A DNA stretch of 64,000 bases from UBA5239 sp031548025. GTDB taxonomy: Bacteria > Verrucomicrobiota > Lentisphaeria > Victivallales > Victivallaceae. Under the pieces are notes generated by a model. The model was not told the DNA's origin, made no database searches, and worked only from the letters and a program-made list of their open reading frames with translations. The position numbers and the translations under genes were made by a program. The stretch covers positions 1 through 64,000 of the forward strand of contig JAVBRM010000032.1 in NCBI GenBank assembly GCA_031548025.1, given 5' to 3'. This document shows, piece after piece, positions 1-6,923 of the stretch. Position 1 is the stretch's first letter. Every line of letters begins with the position of its first letter.

Positions 1-4
1 GGTG

Positions 5-24
5 AATTGAAAAGGTAAACGCAC
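5..24 (+). repeat. Left terminal inverted repeat of the IS
   Basis: AATTGAAAAGGTAAACGCAC pairs with 1920-1939, differing at one base. It contains one copy of the 16-bp motif (9-24) pointing inward. Confidence 0.8.
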
Positions 25-51
25 AACAGGTCACTTTTGAACAGGGGTGTT

Positions 52-182
52 GTGCGTTTACTCTTACAAGCGAAAAAAAGGGGTAGAACGTGGAAGTATC
101 ATTGTGCATTTAGAGTTACAAATGGTGCATTTACTCTTGCAAAAGTTGCGTTTAGTATTACAGGCGGTGCGTTTACTCTTAC
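52..182 (-). repeat. Left subterminal motif array, 21-bp period
   Basis: Five copies of the 16-bp motif in reverse orientation start at 52, 104, 125, 146 and 167. A typical copy is GTGCGTTTACTCTTAC. The last four are exactly 21 bp apart, with 16-bp motifs and 5-bp spacers, so all would lie on the same face of the helix. They are probably transposase-binding sites. Confidence 0.8.
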
Positions 183-240
183 AGGGCTTTGAGCTCAAGA
201 CAAAGCTCCCGCAGGGCGTGCATGATCTCGAAATAAATTT

Positions 241-305
241 GTAAAAGAAAACGCACACTCGATTTTTGACATTTTCTCAAGCTATTTTTGTAAGAGAAAA
301 TGCAC
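241..305 (+). repeat. Two inner left motif copies
   Basis: GTAAAAGAAAACGCAC (241-256) and GTAAGAGAAAATGCAC (290-305) are forward-orientation variants of the 16-bp motif, 49 bp apart, opposite to the 52-182 array. They lie just beyond the transposase stop codon. Confidence 0.65.
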
Positions 306-327
306 CATTATTCAGGTGTTTTTTACT

Positions 328-1626
328 TCATATTTTTCCTTTTAACAGCTTGGGGTCCAATATCACATTATCGGGCGGAATCAGATGAATGTTGAGTTGC
401 TCAAGAATTTTGCCTCCGAATATGCTGTTGAATTGGGTTATGGCCGGAATATCCTGATAGCTTTTTCGGATATAACTATTTAAGTGTGAGAGAACAAGAT
501 CAATATCCAGTTGAGTTAAAAGATCGAAGCTGTTTTTTTTCTCCAGAATTCGGCGAAGATTGGTATGATTGTTCTCAATGCTGCCTTTTTGCCATGAGGC
601 GTTCGGGTCACAGTAAAACACTCTTGTTCGCCGCACTCCCGTAAACGGGCTCGTTTCAAGCGCGGAAGGATTGGAAAACTCTGAACCGTTGTCGGTTAAA
701 ATGACGGGGAACATGCTCTGAAATGTGTTCAATCCAAACGTTTTCTCCAGCATGTCGAAATAATCAATAACCGATTGCGAATTGTTGGTGTCCCGTAAAC
801 AAGCCAGCATCAATCCGAGTTCGAATTGCAGAGTCAACAGAACCTTTCCGCCAATTTTGCCGATGACGGAATCCATTTGTACGACAGCAACTTCCGGATT
901 GTGTTCGATAAATTGTTTGTAATCATCCAACGTTCTGCCCTGCCGGCATTTTGAGTCTATTTTGTGTCTGATCTTTGGACAAGTTCGAGGCTTTCTCATG
1001 CACATTCTCGGCATATCTCCACGCGGAAGGAAAAATTTTCCATCATTGAAGTAATTGTAAATCGTTTTTTCGCATTTCTGAAAGACGTCAGGGTGCGCAT
1101 GCATTATGTGATGGATTCCCTGGCCATTTCTGGCCCCAACCTTGATCAAGTCGTTATAAGACTGCATTTCGGCCGGAGAAACATCGATTCCCTGGCGTGA
1201 TTCAACCAAGGTAGCCTTATATTCTCCCATAGCTGTTACGGCGCAATAAAAAAACTTTCGTTTCCGACAGATTTTCAAATCCTTACATCCATTGCAGACA
1301 TAAGGAGACTGTTCAAGCTTCCGGCAGATGTCTTCCGTGAAATTCAAGCACAGTTTATTGCATGAAAAATTTCTACAGACACTGCACCTTGCCTGGCAAT
1401 TTGAGGGAGGAGCTTTGCAAAGTCCTTTCTTGACGCATTGTTTTTTCTGAGAACAAAAGTTCTTGATACGCTTCCTGTTCTCCTCATCTTCCTGCCGGTG
1501 TTTTTGGATTTCTCGCGAGATCGTTGAATGATTCTTGCCTAGCAATAGGGCTATCTTCCGTGGTGATTCTTCCGCATTCAGAAGATTTTCGATTTTACAG
1601 CGATCCTGCTGCTTCAGGTGGGACAT
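328..1626 (-). CDS. IS30-family-like transposase with Cys-rich insertion
   Basis: Transposase of 432 residues. An N-terminal helix-turn-helix reads KIALLLGKNHSTISREI, the typical IS30 DNA-binding start. A Cys-rich block follows at about residues 58-128 with many CxxC pairs, probably binding zinc. The DDE core is visible: D252 in VVQMDSV, D312 in ILTDNGSEF and E351 in KGSIENNH. A longer frame opens at 1665, but its extra 13 residues are encoded inside the 16-bp repeat, so the Met at 1626 (MSHLKQQ) is preferred. The gene appears intact. It presumably moves the surrounding element, and the motif copy at 1650-1665 lies just upstream of this start, which would allow self-regulation. Confidence 0.85.
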   Translation of the reverse strand: MSHLKQQDRCKIENLLNAEESPRKIALLLGKNHSTISREIQKHRQEDEENRKRIKNFCSQKKQCVKKGLCKAPPSNCQARCSVCRNFSCNKLCLNFTEDICRKLEQSPYVCNGCKDLKICRKRKFFYCAVTAMGEYKATLVESRQGIDVSPAEMQSYNDLIKVGARNGQGIHHIMHAHPDVFQKCEKTIYNYFNDGKFFLPRGDMPRMCMRKPRTCPKIRHKIDSKCRQGRTLDDYKQFIEHNPEVAVVQMDSVIGKIGGKVLLTLQFELGLMLACLRDTNNSQSVIDYFDMLEKTFGLNTFQSMFPVILTDNGSEFSNPSALETSPFTGVRRTRVFYCDPNASWQKGSIENNHTNLRRILEKKNSFDLLTQLDIDLVLSHLNSYIRKSYQDIPAITQFNSIFGGKILEQLNIHLIPPDNVILDPKLLKGKI

Positions 1627-1665
1627 TGGTTCCTCCGTGGTGTAAATTTGTAACACTAAACGCAC

Positions 1666-1681
1666 GGCCCCCTAGGGGGCC
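1666..1681. repeat. Perfect 16-bp palindrome, copy 1
   Basis: GGCCCCCTAGGGGGCC follows directly on the motif copy 1650-1665. It is a perfect, very GC-rich palindrome in an AT-rich setting, placed just upstream of the transposase start. Confidence 0.85.
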
Positions 1682-1748
1682 CAGTCTAATCCTAACAATA
1701 CCCTCAACATTGGTTCCATTCATCTTTGCTTTGTAACACTAAACGCAC

Positions 1749-1764
1749 GGCCCCCTAGGGGGCC
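1749..1764. repeat. Perfect 16-bp palindrome, copy 2
   Basis: Identical to the palindrome at 1666-1681 and again directly abutting a motif copy (1733-1748). This shows that the motif plus palindrome was duplicated as a unit. Confidence 0.85.
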
Positions 1765-1919
1765 TCAGTCCAGTCGTAACAATTTCCTCAATATTAGTTC
1801 CAGTAATACTAAACGCACATAGCGCCCTTTGTAATACTAAACGCACACAGAGTTCTTTGTAACACTAAATGCACATAGTGCTTTTTATAATACTAAACGC
1901 ACATCAGAAAAAAACGATG

Positions 1920-1939
1920 GTGCGTTTACTTTTTCAATT
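1920..1939 (-). repeat. Right terminal inverted repeat of the IS
   Basis: The reverse complement matches 5-24 at 19 of 20 bases and carries one inward-pointing motif copy (1920-1935). It marks the probable right end of the element. Confidence 0.8.
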
Positions 1940-2050
1940 GACACTGAACTGAAATGCGGAAGAAAACACCTGACGGCATTTGCAAAATCACCGCGGTATG
2001 ATATCTTAAATGGCTATACTTTTATACTCAATTAATGTAAGGCCGTTTCT

Positions 2051-2770
2051 ATGAGCGCGGATGAAATAACCCTGGGAGCCCTTTTGTTGACAGCGGTCCT
2101 GACCGGCATGATCCATACGATCGCCGGGCCGGACCACTACCTGCCGTTTATCGCCATCGCCAAAAGCCGAGGCTACGGCTGGGTAAAAACCAGTTTGTGG
2201 ACATTGCTCTGCGGCATCGGACATGTCGGCAGCGCCCTTTTGTTGGCGGCGGCGTTCCTGCTCTTCGCCGAAATTCTCTCGGAAGCTCAGTTAGGCTGGC
2301 TGGAGGAGTGGCGCGGCGAAATCGCGGCCTATGCGCTGATCGGCATGGGCTTGGCTATGCTGGTCTATTCCCTGCGCAAACGCTGGAAAAACCGACCGCA
2401 CCATCACTCTCATGTCCATGCCAACGGCACTTCTCATGAGCATACCCACGCCCACGACATACAACACGGGCATCCCCACGGAAACGCCAAAAGCCTCTCC
2501 TACTGGGTCATCTTTATCATTTTTGTTCTTGGTCCCTGCGAAGCGCTGTTCCCACTCCTGACCGCCTCGGCAGTGCTGGGGACAGGAAGCGTAATCCTGG
2601 TGGCGATTGTTTTCAGCGTCGTCACCATCTTGACGATGCAAGTAGCGGTCACCGCCGGCCTCTTCGGATTGAAGTTGTTGCGCTTGCACTGGCTGGAACG
2701 GTACGCCTCCGAAGTCGCCGGAGTTACCGTCATGTGCTGTGGCCTGGCGATCGCCTGCCTCGGACTATAA
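2051..2770 (+). CDS. UreH/NiCoT-like membrane permease with His-rich loop
   Basis: Polytopic inner-membrane protein of 239 residues. The first helix carries HTIAGPDHYLPF (H22, D28, H29), which resembles the metal-binding signature of nickel/cobalt permeases and UreH-like proteins. A central loop at about residues 118-150 is very rich in His (HHHSHVHANG..HEHTHAHDIQHGHPHG), as in metal efflux proteins. The flanks hold about six hydrophobic segments. The most likely role is transport of Ni2+, Co2+ or a related ion. Direction of transport cannot be told from sequence. It sits alone beside the IS element and its stop overlaps the convergent acetyltransferase by 6 bp. Confidence 0.75.
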   Translation: MSADEITLGALLLTAVLTGMIHTIAGPDHYLPFIAIAKSRGYGWVKTSLWTLLCGIGHVGSALLLAAAFLLFAEILSEAQLGWLEEWRGEIAAYALIGMGLAMLVYSLRKRWKNRPHHHSHVHANGTSHEHTHAHDIQHGHPHGNAKSLSYWVIFIIFVLGPCEALFPLLTASAVLGTGSVILVAIVFSVVTILTMQVAVTAGLFGLKLLRLHWLERYASEVAGVTVMCCGLAIACLGL

Positions 2771-3226
2771 ATCCAAGCCCAAATATATGGTTTCCGGATA
2801 GGGGTTCGGGTAGTATTTTTCGATTTTCTTGAAACCAAGCTTGCGGTAAAGCGACAAGCCATTGACCAGTCGGGGATGGGTGTCCAGAATCATTGACTTG
2901 TAATTCATTTCATGGGCGTCCGCGATCAGTTTTTCCATCAAGGCACGACCAATTTTCAGCCCCTGGAACTCCGGCTTTACGTAGAGGCGCTTGACTTCGC
3001 AGCGGTTTTCGTCGAATGGGCGCAGGGCAACACATCCGGCCGGTTTTCCGTCGCAGAGCGCCAGATACAAGCGTCCTCGAGGCGGAGCATACTTGCCTGG
3101 AAGATTCGCATATTCCTCCGCATAGTTCTGAAAATCAAGGTTTACGCCGAGAAAATCGGTATATTCCCTGAACAGGGTTCTGATTCGTTCAATCTCCTGA
3201 TAAGCCGGTATTATTTCAATCTGCAT
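2765..3226 (-). CDS. GNAT-family N-acetyltransferase
   Basis: Protein of 153 residues with the GNAT fold. The acetyl-CoA motif A is LYVKPEFQGLKIGRALMEKL (Q88-G-L-K-I-G93), followed by motif B, LDTHPRLVNGLSLYRKLGF. The substrate is unknown. An upstream in-frame Met at 3313 exists, but the Met at 3226 has GGAG upstream and removes an unlikely basic extension, so it is chosen. The gene converges on the permease with a 6-bp overlap and is divergent from cstA. Confidence 0.85.
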   Translation of the reverse strand: MQIEIIPAYQEIERIRTLFREYTDFLGVNLDFQNYAEEYANLPGKYAPPRGRLYLALCDGKPAGCVALRPFDENRCEVKRLYVKPEFQGLKIGRALMEKLIADAHEMNYKSMILDTHPRLVNGLSLYRKLGFKKIEKYYPNPYPETIYLGLDL

Positions 3227-3363
3227 GAATATTCTCCGAGTAATCCGGTAATATAAACACACACCATCCAAATTCAAGTTTTTTATTGGACGGGAAACTT
3301 GAATATTATCCATAAAAAGTTATATTAACACGTTTTACATCTATATTATAAAGAGGCGTTATT

Positions 3364-4785
3364 ATGATTCTTTTCCTGATCGGGTTGGCGATTCTGATTG
3401 TCGGCTATTTCACTTATGGCCGTTACGTGGACCGGGTTCTGGAACCGCGGGATTGCGAAACTCCGGCCAAGCGGCTTCATGACGGGGTGGATTATGTCGT
3501 TATGCCGCACTGGCGCAACATGCTGATACAGCTTCTGAACATCGCCGGGGTGGGACCGGTTATCGGGGTGATTATCGGGATTAAATTCGGCGCAATCGCG
3601 TTTCTGATCATTCCCATCGGCAACGTCATTGCCGGGGCGGTGCACGATTTTGTCGCCGGTATGATGTCGATCCGCCACGACGGCGCCAATCTCCCTTCCT
3701 TGATCCGCCTGACTCTCGGCAGAAATTATTATCACTTTTTCTCCATCTTCATGGTTTTTCTGCTGCTGCTGGTGGTGGCGGTATTCATCAACATCCCGGC
3801 CTCGCTGTTCGATCTGCTGATTCCGCAATATAATTTTTTCTGGCTGGGTGTGTCTCTAATTTTCCTATATTATATAGTCGCGACCTTGTTCCCGGTGGAT
3901 AAGATCATCGGAAGAATTTATCCGCTCTTCGGCGCATTGCTGCTGTTCGGCACCCTGGCGATTTTCGTAGCCCTGATGTGCTCGTGCTTCAAAAATCCGG
4001 ATTTACTGACCCCCAGCGAAGAATTTTTGGCCAACCGGATCAAATCACCGATCATCCCGACGCTGTTTGTAACCATCGCTTGCGGAATCATTTCCGGATT
4101 TCATGCCACTCAGTCGCCGATTATCGCCCGGACCATGGCCGCGGAACAGCACGGGCGCCAGGCTTTTTACGGCATGATGATCATCGAAGGGCTGATCGCC
4201 ATGGTCTGGGCCGCAGCCGGTATGGCCATCTATAACCTGTATCCCGAACTGATGTCGGTAAATCCCAATACGGTCTTGGGCAAGATCACGGGCCACTTCC
4301 TGGGCGAATGGATCGGGGGATTGACTGTAATCAGTGTGATTGTCCTGGCGGTAACCTCCGGCGATACCGCGATGCGGAGCCTGCGGTTGAGTATTGCCGA
4401 AATGCGCAAGGTTCCCCAGAAGGATTTCAAAAACCGGCTGCTGCTCTGTTTGCCGATCATCGCCATCGTGATTGCCTTGCTCTGGTGGTCCAACCAAAGC
4501 GCCGCTTCTTTCAAACAGTTGTGGAATTATTTTGCCTGGGGCAACCAGGTGCTGGCGGCCTCGACACTATTGGCGGGGGCGGTCTGGCTCCGTAAATTGA
4601 AAAAGAACTTCTATATCGCGGCGATCCCCGGGGCGTTCATGATTTTTATCGTGGTCTCCTACATCCTCTGGATATCGCCGGATCGCGGCGGCCCGGTCGG
4701 CTTCGGACTCCCCCTGATCGTGGCCTATATTATCTCAGGCTTGGCGGCACTGGGCTTGACGGTCTGGGCCTGCCGGAAAAAATAA
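3364..4785 (+). CDS. cstA: CstA-family transporter (short form)
   Basis: Integral membrane protein of 473 residues with many hydrophobic helices. Family signatures include IAGVGPVIGVIIGIKFGAIA, IPIGNVIAGAVHDFVAGMMS and GFHATQSPIIARTMAAE. CstA proteins take up peptides or pyruvate during carbon limitation. This copy is much shorter than E. coli CstA (about 700 residues) and corresponds to the short branch with a reduced C-terminal region. An AGAGG site precedes the ATG. It is monocistronic, followed by 277 bp without a gene. Confidence 0.85.
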   Translation: MILFLIGLAILIVGYFTYGRYVDRVLEPRDCETPAKRLHDGVDYVVMPHWRNMLIQLLNIAGVGPVIGVIIGIKFGAIAFLIIPIGNVIAGAVHDFVAGMMSIRHDGANLPSLIRLTLGRNYYHFFSIFMVFLLLLVVAVFINIPASLFDLLIPQYNFFWLGVSLIFLYYIVATLFPVDKIIGRIYPLFGALLLFGTLAIFVALMCSCFKNPDLLTPSEEFLANRIKSPIIPTLFVTIACGIISGFHATQSPIIARTMAAEQHGRQAFYGMMIIEGLIAMVWAAAGMAIYNLYPELMSVNPNTVLGKITGHFLGEWIGGLTVISVIVLAVTSGDTAMRSLRLSIAEMRKVPQKDFKNRLLLCLPIIAIVIALLWWSNQSAASFKQLWNYFAWGNQVLAASTLLAGAVWLRKLKKNFYIAAIPGAFMIFIVVSYILWISPDRGGPVGFGLPLIVAYIISGLAALGLTVWACRKK

Positions 4786-4995
4786 CCACCGACACAGTCT
4801 TTCGACGAACCATCAAAAAAAACTCCGACTTGTCCGACAGGTCCGACTGCTTTGAATCCGGCGGGTCAGCTTGACGTCGTCTTTTTTCTTCTTTCCTAAA
4901 CAGCTCTCTATATGCAAGCTTCCCGCCCATCATAACAATCTTTGTTTATTTTATGCAATTTTTTCATAAATCTTGAAATTCTCATCATTATCCTA

Positions 4996-5023
4996 TTGAC
5001 TTTTTGCAAGAATTTGTTATAAT
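4996..5023 (+). promoter_or_regulatory. Sigma-70-like promoter of the cassette A LacI gene
   Basis: TTGACT (4996-5001) and TATAAT (5018-5023) are separated by 16 bp, about 40 bp ahead of the LacI start. This strong promoter probably drives the regulator together with the pilin only 2 bp behind it. Confidence 0.75.
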
Positions 5024-5062
5024 ATATAGTAACAAAACAAATAACAACGGCGGATTGATATC

Positions 5063-6073
5063 ATGACAACAGCATTGAGATCAAAAAGTAACAACAGTCC
5101 GACAGGAGTTCTGGCACAGGTTGCGACCCGGGCCCAAGTCTCCACCGGAACCGTAAGCCGGGTGTTCAACAACAGCGCCTTGATTCCAGCCAAAACCCGG
5201 ACGCGGGTACTTTCCGCGGCGCGGGAACTCGGTTTCAGGCCGCGGGTCGGAGTCCGCAGCAAACAGATTGCCCTGGTGACCGAGCCTCCGCAAAACACGG
5301 TAATGGGCGGCTATGTCAACACCCTGACGCAATATATCTGCTACGCGCTCTCCCGGAACAAAACCGGCATCTCCATGATTACCGAAGACCAGATGACCAA
5401 TCTGACCGACAGTTGGTTCGACGGCATCATCGGAATCGCCTGGCAGCACGAAACCATCGACCTGCTGAAAAAACTCAATTTACCGACGGTATGGTTCAGC
5501 GACAACCAATCTTCATGGTGCCACACGGTTTACCCGGATGCCCACGCCACCGGACTGCTGGCCGGTGAATATCTGTTGAGCAAGGGACACCAGAAAATCG
5601 CGGTTATTCACGATATGGATTATACCGGAAATTGCCGTTTGAACGGCATGAAACAAGCCATGACCAATTTCGGAATCAATCCGGTCGGAGCCCTGCTCGA
5701 CCTTTCCAGCGCCGGTTCACTCCACCTGGCGGTCAAACAGCTGATCGACGCGGGCTGTACCGCGGTCTGGGTGCCCGGCGAAGATATGCGCGTTCTCAAA
5801 GTAAACTGGCTGATCCAGGAACTCGTCGGCAAAAAGATACCGGAAGGAATCTCTCTGCTCGGTTCGGAAAACCCCGGTATTTCCGAGTTTCAACGCCCCG
5901 CGCTCAGTACGTTGGCCATTCCATTGCGGGAAATGGCGGAAAAAGCGGTCGAAATCGTTTTGAATGACGATCTTACCGAGCTTCAGAAAATCGAAGTTCC
6001 GGTCAAGCTGATTGAAAGAAATTCTGTTGCCAATATAACTGAACTCAATAGAATAAACCATGGAGGAAAATAA
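5063..6073 (+). CDS. LacI-family regulator (cassette A)
   Basis: Regulator of 336 residues. The N-terminal helix-turn-helix (about residues 17-60, VATRAQVSTGTVSRVFNNS) and hinge lead into a periplasmic-binding-protein-like sensor domain. It probably senses a sugar released by the neighbouring enzymes and controls this cassette. It starts cassette A, and its stop is 2 bp before the pilin ATG, with the pilin ribosome site (GGAGG) inside its last codons, so the two are co-transcribed. The promoter at 4996-5023 lies directly upstream. Effector and target sites are not known. Confidence 0.85.
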   Translation: MTTALRSKSNNSPTGVLAQVATRAQVSTGTVSRVFNNSALIPAKTRTRVLSAARELGFRPRVGVRSKQIALVTEPPQNTVMGGYVNTLTQYICYALSRNKTGISMITEDQMTNLTDSWFDGIIGIAWQHETIDLLKKLNLPTVWFSDNQSSWCHTVYPDAHATGLLAGEYLLSKGHQKIAVIHDMDYTGNCRLNGMKQAMTNFGINPVGALLDLSSAGSLHLAVKQLIDAGCTAVWVPGEDMRVLKVNWLIQELVGKKIPEGISLLGSENPGISEFQRPALSTLAIPLREMAEKAVEIVLNDDLTELQKIEVPVKLIERNSVANITELNRINHGGK

Positions 6074-6075
6074 CC

Positions 6076-6816
6076 ATGAAAACCAAGAGTAAAAATTTCA
6101 CCCTCATTGAACTCCTCGTCGTGATCGCGATCATCGCAATCCTCGCCGCGCTGCTGCTGCCAGCCCTCAACAAGGCACGGGGCAGAGCCAAAAGTTCAGA
6201 ATGCGTCAGCCGTACCAAACAACTCGGCATCGGTATTACAATGTACAGCCAGGATTATGAAGACTATCTGCCTTTTATCAGAGAGGGTCTCGCCACCGAT
6301 GGATCGGGCGCAAACCTCGGTTTCTCCGGCGGTACGATTCCTTCGGTTGTCGCCCCTTATATCGGCACGGAAAGCGATACCAAATGGGAGAAGACCAACA
6401 AACTGTGGGAATGTCCGTGGCTGAAAAATGTTGACGTTTGGGCAACGAAATTCTATTGCGGAAAATGGTTCAACGGTTTCCTGTTCCTGACCCCCACCCT
6501 GAGCGGCAGCCGCAAAATCGGAGCCATCAAGGATGCCTCCAGGAAAATCCTGTTGATCGACAATTTGATCGTGGCCAATGGCAACCAGAATGACAAGTAC
6601 CTTTTTCGTCCACAGGCTAATGATATTACAACCAGTTTCAGGGCTGATCGCCACGGACCGCACGATGGCAGGGACGCATCAGCTCTCTTTGGGGACGGCC
6701 ATGCCGCGCTGACAAAGCAAGCGTATTGGATGGACAAGGCAAACAATAAGGGAAATTATACCGCGTTTAATTCCTCTCAGCCTTATCAGGAAAGAAGTTC
6801 ATCCACTACTAAATAA
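6076..6816 (+). CDS. Pseudopilin-like secreted protein (cassette A, copy 1)
   Basis: Protein of 246 residues with a type IV pilin-like start (KSKNFTLIELLVVIAIIAILAALLLPALNKAR). The hydrophobic helix is followed by a globular domain ending in the DGH signature (RHGPHDGRDASALFGDGHAAL), as in the H-X9-DG/DUF1559 group. These proteins are thought to be processed by prepilin peptidase and exposed at the envelope. The residue before FTLIE is Asn rather than the usual Gly. It is translationally linked to the LacI gene and followed by a terminator (6833-6864), then the GH50-like gene. Role in glycan binding is inference. Confidence 0.85.
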   Translation: MKTKSKNFTLIELLVVIAIIAILAALLLPALNKARGRAKSSECVSRTKQLGIGITMYSQDYEDYLPFIREGLATDGSGANLGFSGGTIPSVVAPYIGTESDTKWEKTNKLWECPWLKNVDVWATKFYCGKWFNGFLFLTPTLSGSRKIGAIKDASRKILLIDNLIVANGNQNDKYLFRPQANDITTSFRADRHGPHDGRDASALFGDGHAALTKQAYWMDKANNKGNYTAFNSSQPYQERSSSTTK

Positions 6817-6832
6817 CCCTAAAAAATTGCTG

Positions 6833-6864
6833 ACGGCGCTGCCTTACCGGAAAGCGCCGTTTTT
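6833..6864 (+). terminator. Rho-independent terminator between pilin and GH50
   Basis: The 8-bp stem ACGGCGCT/AGCGCCGT (6833-6840, 6853-6860) with a 12-base loop is followed by a run of T (6860-6864). It lies between the pilin stop and the GH50 ribosome site, so it would lower expression of the enzyme relative to the pilin. Confidence 0.8.
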
Positions 6865-6923
6865 GTAAAAAAATCATGGCTCACCTGGGCCTGTCAACCA
6901 AATATTCTCAGGAGTAACCAGAT

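Larger units (their letters stand above)
1650..1902 (+). repeat. Right subterminal motif array, 28-bp period
   Basis: Six forward copies of the 16-bp motif start at 1650, 1733, 1803, 1831, 1859 and 1887. The last four are exactly 28 bp apart with 12-bp spacers. The first two belong to an approximately 83-bp imperfect tandem duplication that also carries a palindrome. Orientation mirrors the left array, so the element is symmetric. Confidence 0.8.
5..1939. mobile_element. IS30-like insertion element with iterated ends
   Basis: The outer ends are near-perfect inverted repeats: positions 5-24 match the reverse complement of 1920-1939 at 19 of 20 bases. Between them lies one transposase gene on the minus strand, and both subterminal regions are packed with copies of a 16-bp motif, consensus GTAAYACTAAACGCAC. 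At roughly 1.94 kb the element is longer than usual IS30 members (about 1.0-1.25 kb), the excess being a long Cys-rich transposase and about 300 bp of repeat arrays at each side. No target duplication can be checked because only four bases precede the left end. Boundaries are inferred from the inverted repeat. Confidence 0.72.

Noticed and set aside
52..1902. The regular repeat arrays look like a CRISPR array
   Set aside because: Spacers are only 5 or 12 bp, the repeats vary, both orientations occur and the arrays flank a transposase with matching outer inverted repeats.
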